From Zooshikella harenae (lineage in GTDB: Bacteria > Pseudomonadota > Gammaproteobacteria > Pseudomonadales > Zooshikellaceae), in contig NZ_JAGSOY010000030.1 in NCBI RefSeq assembly GCF_018837975.1, positions 1 through 57,677 of the forward strand: a stretch of 57,677 nucleotides of DNA, read 5' to 3'. The position numbers were made by a program, and so were the translations under genes. The first letter of the stretch is position 1. Each line of letters opens with the position of its first letter. This document shows positions 36,226 through 45,433 of the stretch, in pieces. The notes beneath the pieces were generated by a model, which was given only the letters and a program-made list of their open reading frames with translations, made no database searches and was not told the origin of the DNA.

Positions 36226-37095
36226 TTACCAAAAAGCAGTCATAGTGCCCAGGAAAATGAGTAATCCGACCCAATGATTATTCAAGAACGCAAGAAAACA
36301 ACGCTCTCTGTTACGTCCATGTGTCAAGTAGTGCTGGTAAATAAATAGCAAACTAGCAGCAATAAGACCAGTATAGAATGGCCAGTCAAGCTGTTGGATA
36401 ATGCCTACAATAACCATTAACAGTAATGCAAGCAGCTGTAAAATGGCAATAATCAGATTATCCGCATGACCAAACAATATTGCAGTGGACTTTATACCGA
36501 TTTGCAAATCATCATCACGATCAACCATAGCGTACTGGGTATCATAGGCTACTGTCCATGACAAATTCGCGGCATAAAGCAACCAGGTAGTCACTGATAA
36601 TTCACCTGTTTGTGCAGAAAATGCCATTGGAATGCTCCAAGAGAACGCTGCTCCCAGCACAACTTGCGGGAAGTGGGTATATCGCTTCATAAATGGGTAG
36701 CAGGTTGCAAGTGCAAGCGCACCAAATGAGAGCAGTATGGTATAGGCGTTAGTTTGCAAAACCAGTAGAAATGAAAGTAGTACTAAAACAAAAAATAGCC
36801 AAATTGCTTCTGTTGCTGAGGCTTTTCCAGTAATCAATGGGCGTAGCTGAGTTCGCTTTACATGCCCATCCAAGTGTCGATCAGCAAAGTCATTGATGAC
36901 ACAGCCTGCACTGCGCATTAAAAAAACACCTAATGAAAAAATAATGATCAGGTCGATATTGGGAAATCCCTGTGCGGCAATCCAGAGACTCCATAGTGTG
37001 GGCCAAAGTAAAAGGTAGGTACCAATAGGGCGGTTTAGCCGCATAAGTTGACTATAAGCCCATAGGCGGGGCCACTGTTGCTGGATTACACGCAT
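36226..37095 (-). CDS. ubiA: 4-hydroxybenzoate polyprenyltransferase UbiA
   Basis: A 289-residue integral membrane protein with both aspartate-rich motifs: [18 protein letters not shown] and [22 protein letters not shown]. It attaches the polyprenyl chain to 4-hydroxybenzoate, the committed membrane step of ubiquinone synthesis. The ubiC gene ends 12 bases upstream, so the two enzymes form the usual pair. Length and motifs are fully typical. Confidence 0.95.
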   Translation of the reverse strand: MRVIQQQWPRLWAYSQLMRLNRPIGTYLLLWPTLWSLWIAAQGFPNIDLIIIFSLGVFLMRSAGCVINDFADRHLDGHVKRTQLRPLITGKASATEAIWLFFVLVLLSFLLVLQTNAYTILLSFGALALATCYPFMKRYTHFPQVVLGAAFSWSIPMAFSAQTGELSVTTWLLYAANLSWTVAYDTQYAMVDRDDDLQIGIKSTAILFGHADNLIIAILQLLALLLMVIVGIIQQLDWPFYTGLIAASLLFIYQHYLTHGRNRERCFLAFLNNHWVGLLIFLGTMTAFW

Positions 37096-37107
37096 ATTGA
37101 CGTTGTT

Positions 37108-37752
37108 TTAATGATCATTAGAAGGCGATGAGGAGGTTAGTATATCACTTGCAGCGGGGTTGCCAATTTGTTCATTTTGGATGCTGTGAAGCAAAAAGGG
37201 TAAGAAATACTCAGTGATCATCAGTGGTTGTTGACCAAGTAAAAACTTCGACCGGCGGCCCCACACTTGTTCAGGGGGTAATGGTAGGTTGTGGGAAATG
37301 GGTAACTCAGTGGTATTCACCCTTGTCAGCTCAAATTGTGGTAAACGTTTAATACTGGTTTTACTAAACAAAAAATGGCCTAGAGGCTGCTCATTTAAGG
37401 TAAGTAGTTCTTGGTAATCATCACTTAGGGTTTCTTTAGGAATAACAGTACGCGCCAATATACAAGGCTGCTGTCTGACAAAAAGCGTAATTTCTCGAAT
37501 ATTGGTTAACGTGTCAGGTTTTATACCCAGATACTGCTGTTCTTCTTCAGATGCTGTCATCCACTGTTGGTTAAGCAGATGAACAGTGGTCTTGCTATTA
37601 AAGTGGTTAGTCAGTCGATCCGTCAATGAACCAGGATGATTTAACCAGTATTTAAGACGTGGGCATAATGGATCTTGAGCATGCCATACGTGGGTAGGGT
37701 GCCATAAACGTTCACTAATAAACTGCATTTTAGGGTAGTGATTGAAGTTCAT
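37108..37752 (-). CDS. ubiC: Chorismate lyase UbiC
   Basis: About 214 residues from ATG 37752; a TTG at 37791 would add 13 residues and an ATG at 37728 would remove 8. Family features include WLNHPGSLTDRL near the start, VRQQPCILARTVIP (the Arg that binds product), and EPLGHFLF-like and EYFLPFL blocks near the end, with Glu in the terminal LMITEYF motif as the catalytic acid. It converts chorismate to 4-hydroxybenzoate and pyruvate, feeding UbiA encoded just downstream. The N-terminal boundary is uncertain. Confidence 0.88.
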   Translation of the reverse strand: MNFNHYPKMQFISERLWHPTHVWHAQDPLCPRLKYWLNHPGSLTDRLTNHFNSKTTVHLLNQQWMTASEEEQQYLGIKPDTLTNIREITLFVRQQPCILARTVIPKETLSDDYQELLTLNEQPLGHFLFSKTSIKRLPQFELTRVNTTELPISHNLPLPPEQVWGRRSKFLLGQQPLMITEYFLPFLLHSIQNEQIGNPAASDILTSSSPSNDH

Positions 37753-37932
37753 AATTCGCAGCAGGATGCTTGAATATGATTGATGTTGCAAGGTGTAAAC
37801 CGTAGAAAGTTAATTTTCCTGTTGGCATTGGTTAATTACGTGACAATAGAGTCATTGGTTTCATCTGGAACCACTACAAACCATACGTTATTCTGGCTTT
37901 AGCCATCAATAATGGTTTAGAGAGGTACTTGT

Positions 37933-38115
37933 GTGAGCATGGAAGCATTTCGTAAGTGGCAGTGTACAGTCTGTGGCTTTGTTTATGATGAGGCGGATGG
38001 TTGGCCCGATGATGATATTCCCCCTGGAACACGATGGGAAGATATATCTGAAGACTGGGTTTGTCCTGACTGTGGTGTAAGCAAACAAGACTTTGAAATG
38101 ATTCTTCTTGAATAA
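37933..38115 (+). CDS. rubA: Rubredoxin
   Basis: 58-60 residues with two CxxCG iron ligand pairs, [16 protein letters not shown] and [14 protein letters not shown], separated by the usual acidic loop with [11 protein letters not shown]. It is a small cytoplasmic one-electron carrier. The start may be GTG 37933 or ATG 37939. The reductase gene follows 53 bases later, giving an NAD(P)H-to-rubredoxin chain used by alkane hydroxylases or for oxidative-stress defence in related bacteria. It is divergent from ubiC, as in Pseudomonas. Confidence 0.95.
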   Translation: MSMEAFRKWQCTVCGFVYDEADGWPDDDIPPGTRWEDISEDWVCPDCGVSKQDFEMILLE

Positions 38116-38168
38116 TATTGGGAAGTGTTAATTATTAAAAAATAATAAAACAACAGGTCAAACTTGCC

Positions 38169-39293
38169 ATGGAACCGCTCATTATTATCGGAACTGGGTT
38201 AGCGGGTTATACTCTTGCAAAAGAATTCAGAAAGCATGATCCCCATTCGCCGCTTACATTAATCACAGCTGACGATGGTCGCTATTACTCTAAGCCAATG
38301 CTGTCTATCGGTATGAGCCGGAAACAAATTGATTCGGCAGATGCTAATGAAATGGCAGAACAGTTAAATGCTTCTATCCTGACCAATACCCGTGTGACGG
38401 CCATTGATCCACAACATCATCTGATCAAAATAGGAAGAGATGAACTACGTTATCGACAATTAGTTTTAGCGTGGGGGGCTGATGTATTTCAGCTTGAAGT
38501 TGAAGGGGATGGGATTGAGGAAATTTACTCTGTTAACAATTTGCAGACCTATGAGGTTTTTCGTAAGGCGATATCCGGTAAAAAGCGTGTTGCTATTGTG
38601 GGTAGTGGTTTAGTGGGGTGTGAGTTTGCAAATGATTTAGCTGCCTCTGAGCATCATGTGGAGATGATTTCTCAAAGTCATACTCTGATGCCAAAGCTTT
38701 TACCACCCGATGTGGCTGCGCCATTGCAAGTTTGTCTGCAAGCGCTAGGTGTACACTTTCATTTTGGAATAGGCTTGGCAGAAGTTAATCGCACGGATGG
38801 CGGGCTTGAGTTAGTCCTTAATAGCGGCAAGCTTGTTCATGTGGATGTGGTGTTATCCGCTATAGGTATTAAGCCACATATTTCTATGGCATTGGAAGCA
38901 GGGTTAACTGTCAATGAGGGCATTCAGGTGAATCATTTATTGGAAACATCTGAGCCTGATGTATTTGCATTGGGGGACTGTGCAGAGGTAGATGGACATG
39001 TATTGTTGTATGTCGCACCTCTCATGGCATGTGCCAAAACGTTAGCACGTACCTTAGCAGGCCATCCGACTCCGTTACGTTATGGGCCTATGCCTGTGGG
39101 GGTTAAAACACCTATTTGCCCTGTTGTGGTATGTCCACCGCCTAAAGGTAGTTTGGGACAATGGCAGATTCATGGTGAAGGCTTGGACTTAAGAGCTTGC
39201 TTTGTGCAAGAAGAAAAATTATTAGGATATGCATTAACAGGGCAATATGTAAAAGAAAAATATGCATTAAATAAAAAACTATCAACGAGTTAA
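38169..39293 (+). CDS. Rubredoxin-NAD(+) reductase
   Basis: A 374-residue FAD/NAD-binding oxidoreductase: N-terminal FAD site IIIGTGLAGYTLAKEFR, a second Rossmann motif for NAD (VAIVGSGLVGCEFANDL), the FAD-binding FALGDCAEV motif and a C-terminal rubredoxin-reductase domain with YGPMPVGVKTPICPVV. It moves electrons from NADH to the rubredoxin encoded upstream. Length and layout match the AlkT/RubB family. Confidence 0.93.
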   Translation: MEPLIIIGTGLAGYTLAKEFRKHDPHSPLTLITADDGRYYSKPMLSIGMSRKQIDSADANEMAEQLNASILTNTRVTAIDPQHHLIKIGRDELRYRQLVLAWGADVFQLEVEGDGIEEIYSVNNLQTYEVFRKAISGKKRVAIVGSGLVGCEFANDLAASEHHVEMISQSHTLMPKLLPPDVAAPLQVCLQALGVHFHFGIGLAEVNRTDGGLELVLNSGKLVHVDVVLSAIGIKPHISMALEAGLTVNEGIQVNHLLETSEPDVFALGDCAEVDGHVLLYVAPLMACAKTLARTLAGHPTPLRYGPMPVGVKTPICPVVVCPPPKGSLGQWQIHGEGLDLRACFVQEEKLLGYALTGQYVKEKYALNKKLSTS

Positions 39294-39423
39294 TTAATAC
39301 CTTGAGTGCTTCATTTTTGGAAATAACAACGTCGAAAGAATAGCTATAGCAAAAGGTATATCTTCATCAAACTAAATCAGCACCTCTTAATAAATGGCGC
39401 TTAAAAATAGTGGGGGATAACGT

Positions 39424-39699
39424 GTGCATAAGCCAGAATTAATTTCTGAAATTGCCGATCAGACGTCAATGACGAAAGAGCAAGCATCTCAAGTATTGAC
39501 CACAATACTTGATGAAATTTTATTAGCGCTTAGCCGAGAAGAAGATGTTGTTCTCATTGGCTTTGGTTCTTTTTCCAGGAAGCATCGAAAGGCACGGATT
39601 GGAAAAAATCCACAAACAGGCCAACCTATTGACATTCCTGCAACAAATACAGTGAGTTTTAAAGCAGGTAAACAATTAAAAGAAACAGTGAATGAGTGA
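39424..39699 (+). CDS. HU-family DNA-binding protein
   Basis: 91 residues starting at GTG 39424 behind a GGGGGA ribosome site. It has the HU dimer core (ELISEIADQTSMTKEQASQVL and GFGSFSRKHRKARIGKNPQTG) and the conserved arm residues PIDIPATNTVSFKAGKQLK. It bends and compacts DNA. Position next to rubredoxin reductase matches the HU-like gene of the Pseudomonas block, so this is a paralogue distinct from the main hupA/hupB. Confidence 0.9.
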   Translation: MHKPELISEIADQTSMTKEQASQVLTTILDEILLALSREEDVVLIGFGSFSRKHRKARIGKNPQTGQPIDIPATNTVSFKAGKQLKETVNE

Positions 39700-39705
39700 A
39701 ATAAT

Positions 39706-40074
39706 ATGATAAAGCTGAAATTGTTGTTATGGATAATGGGGTTATTAATGGGGCGTGCCAGCAAGCGTAATGAAAAATTACGCAATAAATTAGACGATAA
39801 ACAATTAACGGTGCAATTTCAGACAGATGACCAACGTGTTGCTCGCCATTTTATTATTGAAAATCAGCAAATTTTGAGTAAGTCAGGTGTAGCTGATCAA
39901 CATGACTTTGCTATTTCTTTCAAGGATGCAGGAACGGGGCTTGCCGTATTAACCGCCAAAAATGCTCAGCTTGCTTTTATGCAAGCTATTCAAGAAAAAC
40001 AATTAATTGTGACGGGCGATCTTAGTCAGGTTATGTGGTTTCAGGGAATCGCTAAATATTGGATACCTCGATAA
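39706..40074 (+). CDS. Small SCP2-like protein with N-terminal membrane segment
   Basis: 122 residues: a hydrophobic start (LLLWIMGLLMG), a basic segment, then an alpha/beta region with VARHFIIENQQI, FAISFKDAGTGLAVLTAKN and IVTGDLSQVMWFQGIAKYW, which resembles the C-terminal half of SCP2 sterol/lipid-binding domains. It starts 6 bases after the HU-like gene and is conserved in this position in related gammaproteobacteria. Function is unproven; lipid binding at the inner membrane is a guess from the fold resemblance. Confidence 0.6.
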   Translation: MIKLKLLLWIMGLLMGRASKRNEKLRNKLDDKQLTVQFQTDDQRVARHFIIENQQILSKSGVADQHDFAISFKDAGTGLAVLTAKNAQLAFMQAIQEKQLIVTGDLSQVMWFQGIAKYWIPR

Positions 40075-41457
40075 TTAGGCTGATTTAAAAAACTGACTAA
40101 GTTGTTCAATTTCACTTTCACACTCAACAATTGAAGCAACAGCATTAGCTGCATTTGCAGGATTTAGCTCTAAATACTCATATAATTGAGGAATAATGCC
40201 TTCATCAGGAGCATCACCTATACCATGCTGACGTAAAAGCCGCCCAGTGATATTTAATAAATGTGGATATTCCTGATGATCACGAGAGTACTCGGCTTCG
40301 TTTTGATAACGGATTGCGGTGCAAACTTCCTCAGGCATGTCCCAAATCTGCATTAACCAGCCACCGATTTGGTCCCGAGACACGCCAATGATATGTCGCT
40401 CAATATCAACATGATTAATATGTGGGTTGGCTTCGATATGGCGACAAATCAGTGAAAAATAAGGTGGAAAAACATAGGCTAACACTAAATAGCCAAAATT
40501 ATGGAGCAGACCACATAGATATGAAAGTCCAAGCTCTGGACGTTTTTTTAAGGGAATTTGACGTACCAGAGATTCAACGGCTGTTGCTGTAAAGGCGGCC
40601 TGATGCCAATAAGGAGTGAAACCATGAGGGTGATCTTTTGGAGGTTGTAAGGCCTTGCCTAGCGATAGACCAATCGCCAGATTAATCACTAAATCAAAAC
40701 CAAGAACCCTAATAATTGCATCTTCAATAGAGCGGACCCTGCCAGGTGCGGCATAGTAAGGAGAGGAGGCCCAGCTTACGACTTGTGCTGCGAGACTTGG
40801 ATCGCGTTCAACAATATCAACAAGGTCTTTAACGGCTGCATTTGGGTCGACGCGAAGTTTAATAATTCGTTGTGCCGTTTCAGGTAATGGTGGAATTTCT
40901 ATGGTTTGTTCCAGCCGTTGCTTGATCCGAAGCGAAGTAAAATTTTCTACGGCTAAGGTTAATTCTTTAACATCGGTATTTGCATCAGTAGTAAGTGGCC
41001 TATTAGGAAGTTTTTCTGTTACTTGCATGGGGGTCGCATTTTGCAGGATTTGTTTAAAATCAGCCATTCTTATTTTGATAAAGTGACCTAGCTGGCCCGA
41101 CTCTAAATAAAGCTCGTTATGCTCGAATAAACGATCATCAACAATCGTTGCAAAACCCGTTAATTGTGGAATACCTGGTAATGCATCAACCCCTTGGCTT
41201 TGCAGAATATGTTGTAGTTTTTCTGGAGCAATGGCTGTCAGGTTACGACCCAAACGCTCATTTAATGTGTTTAAGTCAATGAGGTGATCATGAGGAAAGA
41301 TAAGTTGTAGTTTCCCTTCTTCATCCTCTAACACAACAGACACTGCGACATTAGGTGGGAGGGTGTTAGCTGGCCTCATAATTTGCTCATGTCCTGTAAT
41401 ACCATATGAAATATGCTCACTTTCCAGCAGTTTTTGAACTTGCTCAGGAATAGGCAT
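40075..41457 (-). CDS. HDOD-domain protein with YbaK-like N-terminus
   Basis: 460 residues. The first 150 or so (SEHISYGITGHEQIM to GFATIVDDRLF) look like a YbaK/aminoacyl-tRNA-deacylase-type fold, probably without catalytic function. Residues about 185-400 are an HDOD domain: IPPLPETAQRIIKLRVDPNA, VERDPSLAAQVVSWASSPYY, AIIRVLGFDLVINLAIGLSL and YLCGLLHNFGYLVL. HDOD proteins act in signalling, often around cyclic-di-GMP, without the full HD catalytic set. The gene converges with the SCP2-like gene with no gap and belongs to the conserved block. Confidence 0.8.
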   Translation of the reverse strand: MPIPEQVQKLLESEHISYGITGHEQIMRPANTLPPNVAVSVVLEDEEGKLQLIFPHDHLIDLNTLNERLGRNLTAIAPEKLQHILQSQGVDALPGIPQLTGFATIVDDRLFEHNELYLESGQLGHFIKIRMADFKQILQNATPMQVTEKLPNRPLTTDANTDVKELTLAVENFTSLRIKQRLEQTIEIPPLPETAQRIIKLRVDPNAAVKDLVDIVERDPSLAAQVVSWASSPYYAAPGRVRSIEDAIIRVLGFDLVINLAIGLSLGKALQPPKDHPHGFTPYWHQAAFTATAVESLVRQIPLKKRPELGLSYLCGLLHNFGYLVLAYVFPPYFSLICRHIEANPHINHVDIERHIIGVSRDQIGGWLMQIWDMPEEVCTAIRYQNEAEYSRDHQEYPHLLNITGRLLRQHGIGDAPDEGIIPQLYEYLELNPANAANAVASIVECESEIEQLSQFFKSA

Positions 41458-41636
41458 TGGACTAGTACCTTTCCGACTAAACGATTAAATCTTTCAATTA
41501 GTGTAGTCAAAGAGCTACTGATCGTAGTAAAGAATGGCAAAAAACTATGTAACCCTTTGACCTTTTAATTAAATAAGTGGGTATTTAAGTATGAACAGCC
41601 TTGTTACTGTGAAATCAGAGAAAGTAAGAGGAAGAA

Positions 41637-41657
41637 CCCCAGAGTGAAACTCTGGGG
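41637..41657 (-). terminator. Rho-independent terminator of the protease gene
   Basis: Nine-base arms CCCCAGAGT and ACTCTGGGG with a 3-base loop lie 9 bases beyond the protease stop. On the minus strand the stem is followed by the pyrimidine-rich TTCTTCCTCTT. The tail is not a pure T run. Confidence 0.7.
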
Positions 41658-41666
41658 AGGGTAAGA

Positions 41667-42875
41667 TTAAAAATAGGATGGAGGAGGTGGTGGTGGCGGT
41701 AAGTCATCATCACCAGGAGGCGAGGGTGGTACGGGAATATCTGGATCATCGCCATCACCAGGCGGTGTAGGTGGTACGGGAATATCTGGGTCATTTGGGT
41801 TATCAGGATCCGGCCAGCCAGGACCATCGGGATCGTTGGGGTCACTTGGATCTGGCCAGTCTGGACCATCCGGGTCATTGGGATCGCTTGGGTCGTTAGG
41901 ATCTGGCCAGTCTGGACTATCTGGGTCATTAGGATCACTTGGGTCGTTAGGATCTGGCCAGTCTGGACCATCTGGGTCATTAGGATCACTTGGATCGTTA
42001 GGGTCCGGTTTATTAGGATCGTCAGGATCATTTGGGTCAGGTGTACCTGGGTCTGGGGTGGTATCCAGGTCTACGTACTTTTTAATCCAGTCATTATAAT
42101 TTGCGACCTTGGTGTAAACACCTGGATAGCCTGGTCGTGCACAACCAGAACCAAAACTGACGACACCTACTTGGTATAAGGTGTTATACCACTTCACAAA
42201 GAGAGGCCCACCACTATCACCTTGACAAGAATCCTTTCTATAGCCTGCACAGACCATGTTGTCGGTAAGTCCATAGTAAGCCTGCTGACATTCTTGTTGA
42301 GAAACAATAGGAACATCAACTTCACGTAACTTGTTGGGAAGTGCTCTTCTAAAATTGGCTTGGGTACTGTCCCAGCCAGAAACGGTAGTGGTTGCACCAG
42401 GTTGAGCTGCTGAGTGATGGATATTGGTATCTGCCAGTTTTATTGTGCTTACATCAGCTTGAATTGGGCGACTTAATTTTACCAAAGCAATGTCATTATT
42501 CGATGAGCGACTGTTATATTGGGGGTGGGTAATAAATCGCTCAATAGGAATGATTTCTCCATCTCGGCTATTGGTACGGTCAAAGCGACCTACTGTAGCT
42601 TGTCGAACGCCTTGACAGTGTGCAGCTGTTAAAATCCATTCCTTGTTAAGAATACTGCCGCCACAACCTCCAAGCCATGCCATAAATTTACGTTCTTCAA
42701 AGTTTGATTCGCGTCCACCCACAATTTCCTGAGTAGGCTTTGAATTTTTAGCATATTGATAGCTGGGGTTAATAACCAGCTTGTCAGGAGCAGCATGTAC
42801 GACACTTGCTACTGCAATAAATAATGTGGATAAAGAAAGTTGTATTGTCTTTATTGGTGGTGACTTATCTTTCAT
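41667..42875 (-). CDS. Secreted trypsin-like serine protease with Asp/Pro-rich repeat tail
   Basis: 402 residues: a signal peptide (LSTLFIAVASVVHAA), an activation-like IVGGRES motif at about residue 50, and an S1 catalytic triad in WILTAAHC (His), SNNDIALVKL (Asp) and DSCQGDSGGPL (Ser), with an Asp at the primary pocket predicting cleavage after Arg or Lys. The last 120 residues are low-complexity: repeats of DPNDPSDPNDPDGPDWP, then PDIPVPPxPPGD repeats and a final run of prolines. It is a digestive or virulence-type secreted protease. It interrupts the conserved HDOD-recG order, so it is an insertion in this lineage. Confidence 0.9.
   Translation of the reverse strand: MKDKSPPIKTIQLSLSTLFIAVASVVHAAPDKLVINPSYQYAKNSKPTQEIVGGRESNFEERKFMAWLGGCGGSILNKEWILTAAHCQGVRQATVGRFDRTNSRDGEIIPIERFITHPQYNSRSSNNDIALVKLSRPIQADVSTIKLADTNIHHSAAQPGATTTVSGWDSTQANFRRALPNKLREVDVPIVSQQECQQAYYGLTDNMVCAGYRKDSCQGDSGGPLFVKWYNTLYQVGVVSFGSGCARPGYPGVYTKVANYNDWIKKYVDLDTTPDPGTPDPNDPDDPNKPDPNDPSDPNDPDGPDWPDPNDPSDPNDPDSPDWPDPNDPSDPNDPDGPDWPDPSDPNDPDGPGWPDPDNPNDPDIPVPPTPPGDGDDPDIPVPPSPPGDDDLPPPPPPPSYF
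41848..42000. repeat. Tandem 51-bp repeats coding the protease tail
   Basis: Three near-identical 51-base units (41848-41898, 41899-41949, 41950-42000) each encode 17 residues, DPNDPSDPNDPDGPDWP in register. A diverged partial unit precedes them at about 41807-41847. The near identity at DNA level implies recent expansion, so copy number probably varies between strains. Confidence 0.85.
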
Positions 42876-43309
42876 TGGCTAAGCCCTGTTATATGGGTGT
42901 AAATCTCGCTTTTCTCATTTGTGCACCTCTAATTAATATTCTTAGAAGTACATGTATTTACTCTTCATTAAATGCCTTGCTGGGTTAACGTTACTACTGG
43001 AATAAGTTCACAGTAGTATGGTGAAAAAAATGAAGAGTGTATTTTATGGGCACCTATTTTAGAGGTGCCCTTATGTTTATAATTAATTTGTTTTTTTAGA
43101 TTAGTTTTATTTAAGGTAAGAAAATATTAACTATTACACTAAAGAGGAATGTTTTTAGTAAAGGCGAGAGGAATTTTATTTTTTTAGTTTGCTCTCAAAG
43201 TAGATATGTATAAGAGTAGGATTTTATTCTGTGGCTTTTTTCCAATATCCCCTCTGTAGGTATTTTGAGGAAACATAAAAAAGAAGGCAGGTTTGTAATG
43301 AGGGTAAAT
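42876..43309. other. Intergenic region between protease gene and recG
   Basis: No ORF. It contains the family B inverted-repeat element at 42921-43070 and otherwise AT-rich DNA presumed to hold the protease promoter. Confidence 0.45.
42921..43070. repeat. MITE-like element, family B, copy 2
   Basis: A 150-base element with ends GTGCACCTCTAA and TTTTAGAGGTGCCC followed by TTATG, matching the ends of the element at 16785-16925. Inner arms also pair (ACTCTTCATT with AATGAAGAGT), and the last 23 bases form their own hairpin, GGGCACCT/AGGTGCCC. No coding capacity. Confidence 0.5.
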
Positions 43310-45418
43310 TTAAACTCGTGCGTAGTTTATGGTGTCTTGGTCTAACCAACGTTCGATAATCATATCCACATATTCGGGATAACGCGTTAATAATTTTTTG
43401 GCGATTTGCTGTGCTACAGGTAATAAGGCCTGGTCTCGTTGAATATCGGCAATTTTTAGATTGGCGACACCTGTTTGACGTGTACCTAATACTTCTCCTG
43501 GCCCTCTTATTTGTAAGTCTCTTTCAGCAATTAAAAAACCATCATTGGTTTCACGCATAATACTTAAACGTTCACGACTTTGTTGTGATAGAGGATGGTG
43601 ATAAAGCAACACACAATGGCTGGCAGTGGAACCACGGCCAACCCGTCCACGTAATTGATGAAGTTGGGCCAGCCCTAAACGCTCAGGATTTTCAATTATC
43701 ATCAAACTGGCGTTAGGTACATTTACTCCGACTTCTATAACGGTCGTGGCGACTAATAAATCAAGATTACCGTCTTTAAAGGCAGCCATGACAGAGGCTT
43801 TTTCAATGGCTTTCATGCGGCCATGAATTAATCCTATACGTATTTCTGGTAACTGTTCTTTAAGATGCTCAGTGGTTTCTTCTGCGGCCTGACTCTCGAT
43901 GGCTTCTGATGTTTCGATTAGTGTGCAAACCCAGTAAACCTGTCGTCCTTCTTGGATAGCATGCTGCACACGTTGTATGACCATTGGCCTACGTGTGTCA
44001 GGTATAGCGACAGTATTAACGGGTGTTCGACCTGGAGGCAGTTCATCAATGACTGAGCAATTTAAATCTGCATAAGCACTCATGGCGAGTGTTCTGGGGA
44101 TGGGGGTTGCAGTCATGATAAGCTGGTGGGGAGTATATAGATTACTTTCGCCTTTTTGTGTTAATGCCAGGCGTTGATGAACACCAAAACGATGTTGCTC
44201 ATCAATAATAACCAGTGCGAGTTGATTAAATAATACTTGCTCTTGAAAAAGAGCATGAGTTCCCACTATGAGCTGTGCCTGGCCTGATTGAATGGCTTCA
44301 AGAGCCGTATTTCTCTCTTTGGCAGACATTTTCCCCGTAAGCCAACAGACGTTTATTCCCAGTGGTGTAAACCAGTTTGAGAAACTCTCCAGATGCTGTT
44401 CAGCAAGTATTTCAGTAGGGGCCATAATGGCAGCTTGTTGGCCATTAGCAATGGCATGTAACGCAGTCAGTGCTGCTACCACCGTTTTACCAGAACCCAC
44501 ATCACCCTGTACTAAACGAAGCATAGGACGATGTTGAGCCAAGTCAGTGGCTATTTCATCGTATACCCGCTGTTGGGCTGTGGTAAGCGCAAAGGGTAAG
44601 CAACTTAAAAAGCCAGGAATATATTGGGTGTCAGCGGGCAGTGGTGAACTCTGCAACTGTCGTTTGGTAAAACGTAACTTCAATAAATTAAGTTGATGAG
44701 CAAGGAGTTCTTCCAAACACAAGCGTTGTTGAGCTGGATGGCTATTTTGCTCAAGCTGGTAAAGATTTGTGGATGGAGATGGAGTGTGCAGCAGTGTAAT
44801 TGCTTGGGCCAAAGGCATTAGCTGTAACTGGGCTGTGACCTCATCTGGTATTAACTCTTTAAGGTAAGCTAAGTGCTTGAGTGCTTGCTGGCAATACTGA
44901 CGAATTTTTTTTTGAGTCAGTCCTTCTGTTGCTGGGTAAACAGGTGTAAGCGTTGTCTGATCAGCTGAGTCTGTAGAAGGTGAGGTAGATGTACTGATAA
45001 ACTCGTACTCAGGATGAATTAATTCAAGTCCCTGTCGTCCACGTCTAACCTCACCAAAACACAGCACAAGCCGTCCTGATTTAAACTGCTGTTTTTGTGC
45101 TGCAGCAAAATGAAAAAAACGGAGTTGTAGGCTACTTCCGGACTCATCCTTTATTTGAACAATTAAGCTCCGGCGTTTGCCTGGTGTTAAGTTGGCATTA
45201 TGAATAGTGCCTTGAACAACAACTTCAGCTCCAGGGTGTAATTGGCGAATAGGTGTAATCTGTGTTCTATCTTGATAGCGAAAGGGTAAATGGAATAGCA
45301 AGTCTTGAACAGAGTTTATCCCTAAGCGCTGTAGTTTAGCTGCGGTACTACCTCCGATACCCGTGAGGATGCTGAGAGGCAATTGGTGTAATGGTACTTG
45401 TGAAGCTTTGCTGTCCAT
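43310..45418 (-). CDS. recG: ATP-dependent DNA helicase RecG
   Basis: 702 residues with the N-terminal wedge/OB domain (LLFHLPFRYQDRTQITPI), Walker A GDVGSGKTVVA, the DEQH box in VIIDEQHRFG, MTATPIPRTLAM, and C-terminal helicase motifs including VATTVIEVGVNVPNA and LHQLRGRVGRG. RecG remodels stalled replication forks and recombination intermediates. It starts 15 bases after oxyR on the same strand, an arrangement known in pseudomonads. Length is normal and motifs are intact. Confidence 0.96.
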   Translation of the reverse strand: MDSKASQVPLHQLPLSILTGIGGSTAAKLQRLGINSVQDLLFHLPFRYQDRTQITPIRQLHPGAEVVVQGTIHNANLTPGKRRSLIVQIKDESGSSLQLRFFHFAAAQKQQFKSGRLVLCFGEVRRGRQGLELIHPEYEFISTSTSPSTDSADQTTLTPVYPATEGLTQKKIRQYCQQALKHLAYLKELIPDEVTAQLQLMPLAQAITLLHTPSPSTNLYQLEQNSHPAQQRLCLEELLAHQLNLLKLRFTKRQLQSSPLPADTQYIPGFLSCLPFALTTAQQRVYDEIATDLAQHRPMLRLVQGDVGSGKTVVAALTALHAIANGQQAAIMAPTEILAEQHLESFSNWFTPLGINVCWLTGKMSAKERNTALEAIQSGQAQLIVGTHALFQEQVLFNQLALVIIDEQHRFGVHQRLALTQKGESNLYTPHQLIMTATPIPRTLAMSAYADLNCSVIDELPPGRTPVNTVAIPDTRRPMVIQRVQHAIQEGRQVYWVCTLIETSEAIESQAAEETTEHLKEQLPEIRIGLIHGRMKAIEKASVMAAFKDGNLDLLVATTVIEVGVNVPNASLMIIENPERLGLAQLHQLRGRVGRGSTASHCVLLYHHPLSQQSRERLSIMRETNDGFLIAERDLQIRGPGEVLGTRQTGVANLKIADIQRDQALLPVAQQIAKKLLTRYPEYVDMIIERWLDQDTINYARV

Positions 45419-45433
45419 TGTTGACCACGATGA

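Noticed and set aside
41848-42000. CRISPR array
   Set aside because: The repeats are contiguous 51-base units in frame with the protease coding sequence and have no spacers.
41836-42099. Gly/Ser-rich ORF on the opposite strand of the protease tail
   Set aside because: It is the antisense reading of the tandem repeat; the minus-strand protease explains the sequence fully.
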